From contig JACKHP010000028.1 in NCBI GenBank assembly GCA_020638905.1, positions 1 to 54,855 of the forward strand: a stretch of DNA of 54,855 nt, in the 5' to 3' direction. Numbering within the stretch: the stretch's first letter is position 1; the number at the start of each line of letters is the position of its first letter. The translations under genes were made by a program, and so were the position numbers. Of the stretch, positions 18,945 through 27,225 are shown piece after piece. The notes under the pieces were generated by a model that saw nothing but the letters and a program-made list of their open reading frames with translations, did no database searches and was not told where the DNA came from. This DNA comes from Planctomycetota bacterium. Lineage in GTDB: Bacteria > Planctomycetota > B15-G4.

Positions 18945-19200
18945 CGGGCGGCGGCTCCTCGTCCTCGGCGTCCTTGCGCTTGCGGCGCGAGCCCCATCCG
19001 TCGACGGCCATGACGACCGAATACATGCCCGCACCCATGCCGAGCAGGGCGCCGACGAGGAGGAAGATCGGACCGGTCTGCAGCCATTGATCCAGCTGGT
19101 ATCCGCCGTAGCTGAACAGCGCGGCCAGGAGGGCCAGACGCGTTCCCAGATCGGCGTACTTCAGGAGGTCGGACGAGTTCCCGCGCCGTGGCCCGGTCAC
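18931..19200 (-). CDS. atpZ: AtpZ/AtpI family protein, first gene of the atp operon
   Basis: 89 residues with two membrane helices separated by a short turn: ADLGTRLALLAALFSYGGYQ, then LDQWLQTGPIFLLVGALLGM and GAGMYSVV. The LD-x-W-L and G-x-x-x-G-x-x-Y pattern is typical of the AtpZ/AtpI family that precedes atpI and atpB in many operons. The C-terminus is highly charged (RRKRKDAEDEEPPPDE). GTG start at 19200 with GAGAGG upstream. It is the first gene behind the promoter at 19289-19316. Confidence 0.8.
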   Translation of the reverse strand: MTGPRRGNSSDLLKYADLGTRLALLAALFSYGGYQLDQWLQTGPIFLLVGALLGMGAGMYSVVMAVDGWGSRRKRKDAEDEEPPPDEPT

Positions 19201-19288
19201 GATCGGGCGGCCTCTCGGACAGGTCTGCGACCCACCCTCGTGGCCTCCTGGAACCGTGTTTTTGGACCGCGGTGCGGAAAGGGTTGGG

Positions 19289-19316
19289 ATCGTACGGATG
19301 CTGCGCGACGAATCAA
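19289..19316 (-). promoter_or_regulatory. promoter of the ATP synthase operon
   Basis: Minus-strand TTGATT (19316 to 19311), 16 nt, TACGAT (19294 to 19289). Transcription would start near 19282, giving a leader of about 80 nt before atpZ. The same -10 sequence, TACGAT, is found at the ribH promoter (49891-49896). Confidence 0.6.
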
Positions 19317-19367
19317 GCCTCGCGCCTCCGAAAGCCACAGAATGCCGAGCAACTCCCGGCACGACCA

Positions 19368-19388
19368 CGCGTCCCCCGCGGGGACGCG
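19368..19388 (-). terminator. terminator-like hairpin after the coiled-coil lipoprotein gene
   Basis: CGCGTCCCC (19368-19376) and GGGGACGCG (19380-19388) form a perfect 9-bp stem with a 3-nt loop, about 30 nt past the stop at 19418. There is no U-tract. It separates this gene from the atp promoter. Confidence 0.45.
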
Positions 19389-19417
19389 CGCTCGCGGGAG
19401 CTGCGGCGCCGGACTCG

Positions 19418-20452
19418 TCAGCATCTGCTGCCGCCGGGCGGTCCGGTCGCGCGCTCCGGCCCGCCCTCGCCGGCCCCCTCGTGGACTTCCCCGCCCGCCT
19501 CGAGCCCGGCCTGCTCGGCGCTCCCGGCCCACGACGCCGCGGCATGCGCGAGCGTGGCCGGCTGGTCGACCGGCTCGTCGCCCCCCGCGGCGGAGGGCGA
19601 CTCGCCCTCCGGATCGGCGCTCTCGTCGCCGCTCCCGTCCCCCGGAGCGGGCGCACCTCCGGGGTCGGCTCCGTCGCCCGGCGTCGACTCGGGGCCTGGG
19701 GCGACGCCCTCCGGCGAACCTGCGTCGGCAGGGCCGGCCTGCTCCTCGGACGCCTCGCCCGGGGCCGCGGCGTCGGCGCCAGGCGTGCTCTCGGACTCGA
19801 CCAGTCCGAGCTCGACGAGCAACGACTGCCAGGCCGCGGGCTCGACGCCCAGGGCCTCGCGGCGACGCTCGAGGCGCGCGATCCACGCCTGTCGCTCGTC
19901 GTCGTCGAGTTGCGCCTTCTCGCGGATGGCGGCCAGTTCGGCGGACGTGCTCTGCGACTCGGACCGCGCGCGCTCGAGATCGCCCTGGGTCACCGCCAGC
20001 ACCGTGCGCAACTGTTCGAGCTCGGCCTGGGACGCGGCCAGATCGCCGCGCACCGCCGCCAGCTCGCCATTCACGGCGGACACGTCCGCCTGGACCCCGT
20101 CGTAGTCTCCCTGCAGGCGCTGGTAGGCCTGCTCGGCGGCGATCACCTCGCCGTACAGCCGGTCTTCCTGGGCCCGCAGCGACGAGAGCTGCTGGTCGAG
20201 GGACTGGACGTGGGCGGTCTCGATCGCGATGCGATCGAGCTGCGCCTCGCTCGCGCGGCGCAGGTTGGGCAGCGCCGCCGCTCCGGGCAGCCGCTGGGAC
20301 GCCTGCCGGCTCACGCCGCAACCCGCCGCGAGCAGCAGCAGGCCCAGCAGGGCGACGCCGGCCGCCCGCGACCGCGTCGTGTCCCCCGCCCGCTCGTCGC
20401 GGGACGCAGGTTCGGCGGAGGACGGGCGAATCGCACTCACGGCGCCCAGCAT
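19418..20452 (-). CDS. coiled-coil lipoprotein of unknown function
   Basis: 344 residues. After a basic N-region comes a hydrophobic stretch and lipobox, LLLLAAGC (lipidated C45), so it is probably a lipoprotein. Residues about 70-200 are a long Glu/Gln/Ala/Leu coiled coil (LDQQLSSLRAQEDRLYGEVI and onward). The last ~120 residues are low-complexity Gly/Pro/Ser/Glu, and the protein ends in Cys. I do not recognise the family; a cell-envelope spacer or scaffold is possible. Start is uncertain: ATG at 20452 or GTG at 20440. A -10-like TATGCT overlaps the ATG, favouring the GTG as a leaderless start. Divergent from ndk. Confidence 0.75.
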   Translation of the reverse strand: MLGAVSAIRPSSAEPASRDERAGDTTRSRAAGVALLGLLLLAAGCGVSRQASQRLPGAAALPNLRRASEAQLDRIAIETAHVQSLDQQLSSLRAQEDRLYGEVIAAEQAYQRLQGDYDGVQADVSAVNGELAAVRGDLAASQAELEQLRTVLAVTQGDLERARSESQSTSAELAAIREKAQLDDDERQAWIARLERRREALGVEPAAWQSLLVELGLVESESTPGADAAAPGEASEEQAGPADAGSPEGVAPGPESTPGDGADPGGAPAPGDGSGDESADPEGESPSAAGGDEPVDQPATLAHAAASWAGSAEQAGLEAGGEVHEGAGEGGPERATGPPGGSRC

Positions 20453-20453
20453 A
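20448..20453 (-). promoter_or_regulatory. candidate -10 box giving a leaderless lipoprotein mRNA
   Basis: Minus-strand TATGCT ends 7 nt before the GTG at 20440, so transcription would begin at or next to that codon. No ribosome binding site precedes either candidate start. No convincing -35 is visible. The same 7-nt spacing occurs at 46622-46635. Confidence 0.3.
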
Positions 20454-20483
20454 CCGCGCGGGAGCCCGTCCCCCGAGGGGCAG

Positions 20484-20512
20484 TCGACACGGGCCGGGCC
20501 GATCTCCACAAT
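20484..20512 (+). promoter_or_regulatory. candidate ndk promoter
   Basis: TCGACA (20484-20489), 17 nt, CACAAT (20507-20512), matching the sigma70 consensus at five and four positions. It would start the ndk mRNA near 20519. It lies in the 120-bp gap between ndk and the divergent lipoprotein gene. Confidence 0.45.
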
Positions 20513-20572
20513 GCCCGATCGGCCGGGACACGCCCCGCGCCCTTCCGCGACACGACAGGAGCAGATCGCCCC

Positions 20573-21037
20573 ATGGAACGCACGCTCATCATCATCAAGC
20601 CCGACGGAGTCCAGCGCGGCCTGATCGGACGCATCGTCGGCCGCTTCGAGGACAAGGGACTGAAGGTCGTGGGCTGCCGCTTCCGCAAGCTCGACGAGTC
20701 GCTGCTGGCCGAGCACTACTCGGCCCACAAGGAGCGTCCCTTCTACAAGGGCCTGGTGCGCTTCATGAGCGAGAGTCCCGTGCTCGTGCTGGCGCTCGAG
20801 GGCGTCGACGCGATCAAGGTCTGCCGTAAGATGATGGGCGCCACCTTCGGACGGGACGCCGAGCCCGGCACCATCCGCGGTGACTTCGGGGTCTCGCGCT
20901 CCTACAACCTCATCCACGGCTCCGACTCGCCCGAGGCTGCCGAGCGCGAGATCGGTCTCTTCTTCGACGCCGACGAGATCGTCGAATGGCAACCCGCCGC
21001 TCATCGCTGGGTCTACGACGCGGAGGATCTGGCCTGA
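20573..21037 (+). CDS. ndk: nucleoside diphosphate kinase
   Basis: 154 residues. It transfers the terminal phosphate from ATP to other nucleoside diphosphates through a phospho-histidine. The N-terminus RTLIIIKPDGVQRGLIGRI, HYSAHKERPFY, and the active-site segment NLIHGSDSPEAA (catalytic H115) are canonical. ATG at 20573 with an AGGAG 11 nt upstream; the frame is open far upstream, but no conserved sequence supports a longer protein. First gene of a plus-strand unit with the TPR-like lipoprotein, rnpA and yidD. Confidence 0.97.
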   Translation: MERTLIIIKPDGVQRGLIGRIVGRFEDKGLKVVGCRFRKLDESLLAEHYSAHKERPFYKGLVRFMSESPVLVLALEGVDAIKVCRKMMGATFGRDAEPGTIRGDFGVSRSYNLIHGSDSPEAAEREIGLFFDADEIVEWQPAAHRWVYDAEDLA

Positions 21038-22065
21038 GCGCCCGGTCCGTCGTCGCGGTCTTCCTCCTGCTGCCCTTCTTGGGCGGTTGCTTCGGACTCT
21101 CCGAACGCGATCAGGCGCAGCTCAGCCTGCACGTCGAGAACAGCCTCGACTACCACAAGCGAGGCAGCTACACGCAGGCCCTCCAGCAGGCACGCTTCGC
21201 CCTCAGGCTCGAGGACGACAACATCACGATGCGCATCGTCGAGGGCGACTGCCTGGTCAAGCTCGGCGCGGCCCGCGGTGACTCGTCGCTCATCGAGGAG
21301 GGCATGCAGATCCTCGAGAGCCTGGCCCACGGCGACGGCAGCGACTACTACGGCAGCTGGCTGGCCCTGGCGCGGGCCGACATCGCGCGTGCCATCGCCC
21401 ACCAGGACGAGTCCGCCAAGATCGAGCGCCGGCTGCGCAGCGACTACCTCGGCGCGGCCGACCGCAAGAAGGAAGAGGGCTGGTACGAGGTCGAGCTGGC
21501 ATCGGCCAAGGAGCGCTTCGAGAAGGCCGAGAGCGCCTTGCGACGCGTGCTCGAGTTCGACAACCAGGCCGACAACATCGAGGCCACCGTCGAGCTCGTG
21601 ATCGTGCTCAACAGCCTCGGGGGACGCGACGACGAAGCCGTGACGCTGGCCGGCCGTGCGATCACCCTGCTCCAGGAGGCGACGCAGCTCGCGCGCCGCC
21701 TGCTCCAGAAGGACCTCTCGCTCGACCCCGAGAAGAAGCTCGAGCTGCAGCGGCGCATCGACAGCCACCTCGCGAAGGAAGCGCAGCTGCGCGACATCCA
21801 GCTCACGATCCACTACCGCCAGCAGGACCTGCAGGCCTGCCTGGCCGACCTCGGCGGCCTCGAACTCCGCCAGCTCATGCGCGCCGACCACTACCGCACG
21901 CGGGCCGAGATCCTCGAGGCCCTCGGACGCTACGACGAGGCGGCTACCGACCTGGGCGAGTTCCTGCGTCTGCGGTCTCGCACGAGCGACTACGACGACG
22001 TGGCGGCGGCGGCCTACGACGACATCGAGCGACTGAAAGCGCTCAGTGCGTCCGCCACCCCCTGA
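20986..22065 (+). CDS. TPR-like helical lipoprotein
   Basis: 359 residues. Lipobox FLGGC (C35) after a hydrophobic stretch, so probably a lipoprotein. The rest is all-helical, with tetratricopeptide-like pairs (YHKRGSYTQALQQARFALRL, ERFEKAESALRRVLEFD, YRTRAEILEALGRYDEAATD). It may be a scaffold in the periplasm; the specific role is unknown. The ATG lies 52 nt inside ndk. A GGAGGA at about 21029 sits 6 nt before a CTG (LSARSVVAVF), which would give a shorter and more normal signal peptide, so the start is uncertain. Its end overlaps rnpA by 20 nt. Confidence 0.8.
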   Translation: MATRRSSLGLRRGGSGLSARSVVAVFLLLPFLGGCFGLSERDQAQLSLHVENSLDYHKRGSYTQALQQARFALRLEDDNITMRIVEGDCLVKLGAARGDSSLIEEGMQILESLAHGDGSDYYGSWLALARADIARAIAHQDESAKIERRLRSDYLGAADRKKEEGWYEVELASAKERFEKAESALRRVLEFDNQADNIEATVELVIVLNSLGGRDDEAVTLAGRAITLLQEATQLARRLLQKDLSLDPEKKLELQRRIDSHLAKEAQLRDIQLTIHYRQQDLQACLADLGGLELRQLMRADHYRTRAEILEALGRYDEAATDLGEFLRLRSRTSDYDDVAAAAYDDIERLKALSASATP

Positions 22066-22462
22066 CGCGGGCCTGCGGCTGCCGCGCGAGGCTCGCCTGC
22101 GCACCCGGCGCGACTTCGACCGCGTGTTCGCCGAGGGCAGGAAGCTGGTGAACCGCCAGCTCGTGGCCTGGATCGCTCCCGCTCCGGCGGGCGGTCCGTC
22201 ACGCATCGGACTCATGGTCAGCAAGAAGGTCGGCGACTCTCCCGCGCGCAACCGCGTGAAGCGCGTGCTGCGCGAGGCCTTCCGCCACCTCGCCCCCGCA
22301 CTCCCCCGATCCCTCGAGATGGTGCTCCTGGCGCGCCCCGGTTCACAGCCGACGACGCTCGAGGAGGCGCGCACCGCGCTCGCACACCTGCTCGCACGCC
22401 ACGCCAAGGGTCACGGCGACCCGCCCGGCGCCAAGCGTCGCACCCAGGGAGGCCGCTCGTGA
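22046..22462 (+). CDS. rnpA: ribonuclease P protein component
   Basis: 138 residues. Protein subunit of RNase P, which matures tRNA 5' ends. RTRRDFDRVFAEGRK and the RNR motif (ARNRVKRVLREAFR, residues 67-80) are the family hallmarks, with ISxKVG-like MVSKKVGDS between. GTG start overlapping the end of the preceding lipoprotein gene. No rpmH lies upstream, which is where it sits in most bacteria. Its TGA overlaps the yidD GTG by 4 nt. Confidence 0.93.
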   Translation: MRPPPPDAGLRLPREARLRTRRDFDRVFAEGRKLVNRQLVAWIAPAPAGGPSRIGLMVSKKVGDSPARNRVKRVLREAFRHLAPALPRSLEMVLLARPGSQPTTLEEARTALAHLLARHAKGHGDPPGAKRRTQGGRS

Positions 22463-22728
22463 CGCGCCTGCTCGTGCTGCTCATCACGACCTATCGCTGG
22501 ACGCTCGGCCTCGTGCTCCCGAACACCTGCAACTACACCCCCTCGTGCTCGATGTACGCCATCGAGGCCCTGCGCCGCCGGGGCCTCCTGATCGGGACGT
22601 GGCTCGCAGTCCGCCGCATCCTGCGCTGCCACCCCTGGGGCGGCCACGGTTACGACCCCGTCGTGGCCTCGGTGCCTCCGTGTTCGGAAGAGAGACCGCA
22701 AGGTCGGCCTGGTGCGGGCGGGAAGTGA
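22459..22728 (+). CDS. yidD: YidD membrane protein insertion efficiency factor
   Basis: 89 residues. The conserved TCNYTPSCSMYAIEALRRRG and RRILRCHPWGGHGYDPV segments are diagnostic of YidD, a small amphipathic membrane-associated protein linked to insertion of inner-membrane proteins with YidC. GTG start, coupled to rnpA. yidC, which normally follows, is absent; the next ~775 bp hold no gene. The tail after DPVVASVPP is not conserved. Confidence 0.93.
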   Translation: MTRLLVLLITTYRWTLGLVLPNTCNYTPSCSMYAIEALRRRGLLIGTWLAVRRILRCHPWGGHGYDPVVASVPPCSEERPQGRPGAGGK

Positions 22729-22741
22729 CGCAAGGTCGGCC
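22697..22741. repeat. 13-bp direct repeat at the end of yidD
   Basis: CGCAAGGTCGGCC occurs at 22697-22709 and again at 22729-22741, 32 bp apart. The first copy lies inside the non-conserved yidD tail, the second just past its stop. No further copy was noticed nearby. Significance unknown. Confidence 0.55.
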
Positions 22742-22764
22742 GATTGCGCGACGCGTCGGACGAC

Positions 22765-22808
22765 GTGGGACTGCGGCCAGGTGAAGAAACACCTGGCCTC
22801 CGTCCCAC
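22765..22808. terminator. strong hairpin between convergent genes, probable bidirectional terminator
   Basis: GGCCAGGTG (22775-22783) and CACCTGGCC (22790-22798) pair perfectly around AAGAAA. The outer arms GTGGGAC (22765-22771) and GTCCCAC (22802-22808) also pair, with one G-C pair and two mismatches between the stems. The total is about 17 base pairs in 44 nt, 37 nt after yidD. No U-tract is present on either strand, so a Rho-assisted terminator or a structured RNA is also possible. Confidence 0.55.
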
Positions 22809-23504
22809 ATCGCCCGCCGCTGCCCGCGCGGCGCTCCCTTCGCGAGATGGAAGGATGAACGGCTCGGCGGACGCGAGCAAACCGGCGGCGTCACGCGGCG
22901 CCCACCCCGCACGCGCGGCGTTTCGGGCCGCGGTGTGCGCGCCCGCTGACCATCGTCACGCTGCATCGCGCAGCTTCGGACAGTCCTCGCCGCCTGCGGC
23001 GGCTGCGGAACTTGCAGCGCGCTGGGCATGTGCCTCGGGGCGCGCGTTCCGGAGCGGGAAGAAGCTCAGCGCGCTGGAGCGCGGCTTCGCGGCGAATCGG
23101 AGAGGGCGTCGAGCCAAAGGATCTTTCGAAGCAGGTGGTGCGCGCCGCCGGGGTGAGTCTCGTGCGTGAGCATGATCGCGAAGGCTGACGACATCGAGTT
23201 GCGTACCGGCTCGGGACGGCGCGCCGTTGCGCGCGATTCGCCGACGGCGCTGCGGCCGAATCCGCTGCGAGTCGGCGGGGCATGCCGGCGCGTCGTTCAC
23301 GCGCCCGGCATCGAGCGTGCGGACCGGAGGAGCGCAGGGGGCGATCGCCCAGCGAGTTCCGCAGGCGCCGCAGGCGCCGAGGACTGCTCGAGCGGGGCGG
23401 TCGCCCCCGAGCACCCGGAGTGTCCGCACACACGGATCTCCAGCATGCGAGCGATCGCGTGGAGTCGTCCCCCGCCGACCCGCCGATCCCCGCGTCGCCC
23501 GCCG
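22809..23504. other. gene-free interval between convergent transcription units
   Basis: About 700 bp with no recognisable gene on either strand. Open frames are Arg/Ala-rich shadows. Small features: a perfect 12-bp palindrome GGGCGATCGCCC at 23339-23350 and a tandem 9-bp repeat GCAGGCGCC at 23361-23378. I looked for RNase P RNA, tmRNA and SRP RNA signatures by eye and saw none. Confidence 0.5.
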
Positions 23505-25415
23505 TCAGTTCCCCGCGGGCGCCGGCTTCTTCTTGTCGTCGGTGACGGGCTTCGGAGCGACCTTCAGCGCGTGGTCGGCCACGATCTCGTCGGGCGTGAG
23601 CGTCTGGAAGAACTCCATGCGCTTGGCCATGGCGAGCTGCTGGCGGGCCGACTGCATGCCCTCGGTGTCCGCCAGCATGGCGGCCTTGTCGGGGTAGTGG
23701 CGTGCGGTGACGCGCACGATGACCGACGACTTGCTGCCGGCGTGGCGCAGGACGTCGGTCACGCCGTCGACGCCCTGGGCGAAGATCGCGGTGTTCGTCT
23801 TCAGGAAGCGATCGAGCCCCGCGGCGTCCTCGTTCTCGTCGGGATGCAGGCGGTACGCGCGCGACACGTCGGTGAAGGTGCGGTGCTCGGCCGCCGCGGT
23901 CGGCGCGAGCTGGTCCCACGCCTGGCCCTCGAACTGCGCGACGCGGGAGTCGATGTCGCCCTGGGCGTTGTCGAGCTTCTCCTGGCGGATGGCCTCTTTC
24001 GCGTCGGCGTCGAGCACGTCACCGGCCGAACCGATCTCGGCCTCGGCCGCCGCGGTCGCCTGGGCCAGGATCGGCTCGACGAGCGCCACGACCTCGGGCA
24101 GGTCGCGCGCCGTCTTGCGCAGCTCGTCGCGGAAGGCGCGCGCCGGCACGCTGACCTGGTTCTCGCGCCAGCTGGCGAGCACCTGGTCGCGCGCCTCGTC
24201 GAAGCCCAACGGACGCTCGTCCTGCTTGTCCTCGACGAGCACGACGTGCACCTCCTCGTCGCCGGCGAACGGCGCCAGGTAGTGCATCTCGCCCTTGGCG
24301 ACGCGCGCCAGGTAGAGCGGCAGACGGTCGTTGCCGATGCCCTCGAGGACCTTGAGCCCCTCGGGATCGAGCATGCCCACGGGATCGAGCACGCGCAGGC
24401 CGTGCGCCCGCATGATGTCCATGAAGGTCGCCTTGTCGATCGTCACGTCGGCCGCCTGGTCGCCGGCCGCCTCGCGCGCCGCCGCCTGGGCGGCCAGAGC
24501 CGCCTCGTGGGCCGCGTTCGCCGCGGCGATGACCTGCAGCTCGCCGCGCAGCAGTTCGCGCGTCTCGGCGTCGAGCTCCGTCAGGTCGGGGAAGCGCAGG
24601 CGCCCCACCCGCTGGAAGCGCGCCTCGATCTCGGCGTCGGTCGGCTGAGGGAGCTGGGCCAGCACGCCCTCGGGGACCTCGTCGAGGGCCGAGAGCGGGA
24701 GCCAGCCGTAGACCACGTCCTCCTTGGCCTTCTCGGAGAACGTGCGGTCGCGCTGCCACTCGGGCATCTCGTCGAAGTACGCCTTCAACACCTCGTCGCC
24801 CGGATCGGCCACGCTCTCCGGGTCGAGGTCGGCGAACACGAGCGCCTCGTAGTCGAACAGCTCGTTGTCGGTCTTCCAGCGCTCGTAGACCTCGTCGGCG
24901 TCGACGACCTCGGCCGCCAGCATGCGCACCTCGCGCCAGCGCTGCTTGACGACGATGTCGGACATGAACTCCTCGAACGCCTTCAGGCTGCTGAAGCGCA
25001 GGTAGTTCATGACCAGCGCGCGGTACTCCTCCGGCGAGTTGATCTGGCCGTCGGTCATGCTCTTGAGCTGGTCGACGAGGTCTTTCTTGCTCACCTCGAG
25101 GCCGGCGCCGTGCGCGTCGGCGGTCTCGATGAGGTGCGCCCAGACGTCGTTCTCCGTCCACTCTTTCTGCTGCTGGAAGAGCCGCGCCAGGTTGTTGCGG
25201 GTGGCCTCGAACTCGTGCTGGGTGACCTCGCGCGTCTCGCCCGTGGTCGCCACGGTGAAGGCGCCGTACAGGTCGCCGCCGTTGCCGCCGGCCCGACCCG
25301 AGAGGACGTCGGTGATGTCGCCGAAGGCCGGGAAGAACGCGAACACCACGATGGTGAACACGCAAGCCACCAGGAGCAGCGGCTTCTCGTACTTGCGGAA
25401 GGCCTGGAAACTCAT
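23505..25415 (-). CDS. SurA/PpiD-like periplasmic foldase, membrane-anchored
   Basis: 636 residues. Very short cytoplasmic N-terminus, one membrane helix (about 12-32, PLLLVACVFTIVVFAFFPAF), then a large periplasmic part. This matches the architecture of PpiD and SurA N-terminal-domain chaperones: a helical SurA_N-like segment (about 60-200, VTQHEFEATRNNLARLFQQQ), an inserted linker with Ala-rich coil, and further helical repeats ending DHALKVAPKPVTDDKKKP. No clear parvulin active-site pattern, so it may be a chaperone only. ATG overlaps the scpB TGA by 4 nt. Last gene of the long minus-strand series. Confidence 0.78.
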   Translation of the reverse strand: MSFQAFRKYEKPLLLVACVFTIVVFAFFPAFGDITDVLSGRAGGNGGDLYGAFTVATTGETREVTQHEFEATRNNLARLFQQQKEWTENDVWAHLIETADAHGAGLEVSKKDLVDQLKSMTDGQINSPEEYRALVMNYLRFSSLKAFEEFMSDIVVKQRWREVRMLAAEVVDADEVYERWKTDNELFDYEALVFADLDPESVADPGDEVLKAYFDEMPEWQRDRTFSEKAKEDVVYGWLPLSALDEVPEGVLAQLPQPTDAEIEARFQRVGRLRFPDLTELDAETRELLRGELQVIAAANAAHEAALAAQAAAREAAGDQAADVTIDKATFMDIMRAHGLRVLDPVGMLDPEGLKVLEGIGNDRLPLYLARVAKGEMHYLAPFAGDEEVHVVLVEDKQDERPLGFDEARDQVLASWRENQVSVPARAFRDELRKTARDLPEVVALVEPILAQATAAAEAEIGSAGDVLDADAKEAIRQEKLDNAQGDIDSRVAQFEGQAWDQLAPTAAAEHRTFTDVSRAYRLHPDENEDAAGLDRFLKTNTAIFAQGVDGVTDVLRHAGSKSSVIVRVTARHYPDKAAMLADTEGMQSARQQLAMAKRMEFFQTLTPDEIVADHALKVAPKPVTDDKKKPAPAGN

Positions 25416-26281
25416 GAGACGTCCAAGAGGTCGCGGATGTCGGGAAGCTGCCTCAGGGACTCGAGCCCGAAGTGGTCGAGGAAGCGCTTCGTCGTGCCGT
25501 ACAGCAACGGATGGCCCGGTTCTGGAGACCGGCCCGAAACGCGGATCAAATCACGATCGAGCAGCACCCGCAACAGGGGGCCGGCCGCCACGCCGCGGAC
25601 GGCCTCGACGTCGGCACGCGTGATGGGCTGCTTGTAGGCCACGATCGAGAGGGTCTCGAGGGCCGCCGGCGAGAGCCGCTCGGTCTTGCCCTTCTTCGCC
25701 AGGCCCTGCAGATCGGCCTGGAAGGCCGGACGGGTCATGAAGCGGTATCCGCCGGCGATGGCGACCAGGTCGATCGCGCCCTCGCGCGCCTGCCAGGCGG
25801 CCACGAGCGCGTCGAGCGCCGCCCGGACCTCGTCGACCGGAACGCCCAGCACGCGCGCCAGCTTGGCCGGGGCCAGGGGCTGTCCCGAGGCGAACAGCAC
25901 CGCCTCGAGACGCTGCCCCAGGGGACGGTCGCAGGCGGGCGCGTCGGATCCGTCGGCAGCACCCTCGGCGCTCGTGGGCGGCGGCAGCTCGTCGCCGTCC
26001 GCGGCGTCGCACCCGGCCTCGGTGCCGGCATCCGACTCAGCGCTTTCGGCCTCATGCTCGACGTCGAGCCGACCCATCGATTCGGCTTCGCCGTCGTCCG
26101 CTCCGTCGGCGGACGTGACCTCGCCGAGTTCGTCGTCGGACGTGGGCGCCGCGGCGCGCACTCCCCGATCGTCGGGCCCGCCCGCTCCGGGGGCCTCGAC
26201 GGGTGACTCGGCCACGGTCTCGCCCGAGCCCGCCGACGCACTCTCGTCGGGGACCGGGTCGTCGGCGTTTCTCTGGATCAT
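25412..26281 (-). CDS. scpB: segregation and condensation protein B with acidic extension
   Basis: 289 residues. Residues 119-285 are a typical ScpB: two winged-helix domains (LGQRLEAVLFASGQPL, ALETLSIVAYKQPITRADVE, VRGV, then LLYGTTKRFLDHFGL). ScpB works with ScpA and SMC in chromosome condensation. Residues 1-118 are a low-complexity Asp/Glu/Ser/Ala extension not found in standard ScpB (about 190 aa). scpA is not adjacent. The gene is coupled by 4-nt overlaps to a secreted foldase on each side, an odd context for a cytoplasmic DNA-binding protein. Confidence 0.93.
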   Translation of the reverse strand: MIQRNADDPVPDESASAGSGETVAESPVEAPGAGGPDDRGVRAAAPTSDDELGEVTSADGADDGEAESMGRLDVEHEAESAESDAGTEAGCDAADGDELPPPTSAEGAADGSDAPACDRPLGQRLEAVLFASGQPLAPAKLARVLGVPVDEVRAALDALVAAWQAREGAIDLVAIAGGYRFMTRPAFQADLQGLAKKGKTERLSPAALETLSIVAYKQPITRADVEAVRGVAAGPLLRVLLDRDLIRVSGRSPEPGHPLLYGTTKRFLDHFGLESLRQLPDIRDLLDVS

Positions 26282-27225
26282 GGGGACCTCGGAGGACGCT
26301 GCACACGATATCGGTCGCGCATCCGGGCTTCAAAGACGATCAGCTCCTCGGCCCCCACCGGGCGCTCGGACAGCTCCTGCTCGATCTCCTGGCGCAGCAC
26401 GTCCCACGGCTCGGTGCGCGCGGGCAGGCGGCGCACGAGGCGCAGCAACCGGAAGGCGTCGTGTCCGTCGATGGTGACCGGTGCGGGGCCCAGGAACTCG
26501 CCGGGCTGCAACGCGTCGCGTCCGTCGACGAGCGCGGCCGGGATGCCCACCGGGAACGGCGGCAGGAAGCCCCCGGACGCGGCCGTCGGGTGGATCGAGT
26601 GCTGTCGCGCCAGCGCGCTGAACGATGCGCCGTCGTGCAGCTTGGCCGCGATCTCGGCCGCCAGCGCCGCGTCGTCGACCAGGATGAGCTGCAGCTCGTC
26701 GCGCGCCTGGCGCATCTGGTCGAGACGCACCACTCGGTCGGCCAGCATCTGCGCCAGGACCATGCGCCGCACCTCGGCGTCGTACTGCGAGACAGTCATC
26801 CCGTGCTGCTCGCGCAGGAACTCGGCCAGGTCGACCTTGCCTCCGCCCTGCACCGAGAGCTGGTCGCGCACGCGCTGCTTCTCCTTCGCCACGAGCAACT
26901 CGACCTGGTCGGCCGGGACGTCGACGCCCTCGGCCGCCGCCTCGAGCTGGGCCAGCGTGGCGAGCACGACCTGTCCCATGATCTCGGACGTGACCTGCGG
27001 CGCCGCCAGCTCGAGCATGCGGTACACGTCGCTGGCGCGCACCTCGACGCCGTCGACGAGCTGCACGACCTCGTCGCGGTGCTGCACCACGGGATCGAGG
27101 TCGTTGGCCGTGAGCCGTTCGCCCGGGACGAACGCGGAGCGCGCCGCGAGCACGAGCAGCGCGCAGACGAGTCCGGCCGCGAACGGCGGAAGGGCGCGCC
27201 GGACGCGCCTCGAGTCGATGGACAT
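26278..27225 (-). CDS. parvulin-type peptidyl-prolyl isomerase, membrane-anchored
   Basis: 315 residues. N-terminal membrane anchor (about 12-29), helical SurA-like segment (about 45-175, RASDVYRMLELAAPQVTSEI), then a PPIC/parvulin-like domain at about 178-285. It shows the pattern hydrophobic strand, L-x-x-G-x-S-F-x-x-L-A-x-x-H-S, then ASGGFLPPFPVGIP and L-x-x-G-E-F-x-G-P. It would assist folding of exported proteins; as the gene after the pseudopilus cluster it may serve those components. ATG at 27225; stop overlaps the scpB start. Confidence 0.8.
   Translation of the reverse strand: MSIDSRRVRRALPPFAAGLVCALLVLAARSAFVPGERLTANDLDPVVQHRDEVVQLVDGVEVRASDVYRMLELAAPQVTSEIMGQVVLATLAQLEAAAEGVDVPADQVELLVAKEKQRVRDQLSVQGGGKVDLAEFLREQHGMTVSQYDAEVRRMVLAQMLADRVVRLDQMRQARDELQLILVDDAALAAEIAAKLHDGASFSALARQHSIHPTAASGGFLPPFPVGIPAALVDGRDALQPGEFLGPAPVTIDGHDAFRLLRLVRRLPARTEPWDVLRQEIEQELSERPVGAEELIVFEARMRDRYRVQRPPRSP

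Noticed and set aside
22729..23504. RNase P RNA, tmRNA or SRP RNA near rnpA/yidD
   Set aside because: None of the conserved cores I know (GAGGAAAGTCC, the tmRNA ends, or GGAAGCAGCC-like SRP loop) is present on either strand.
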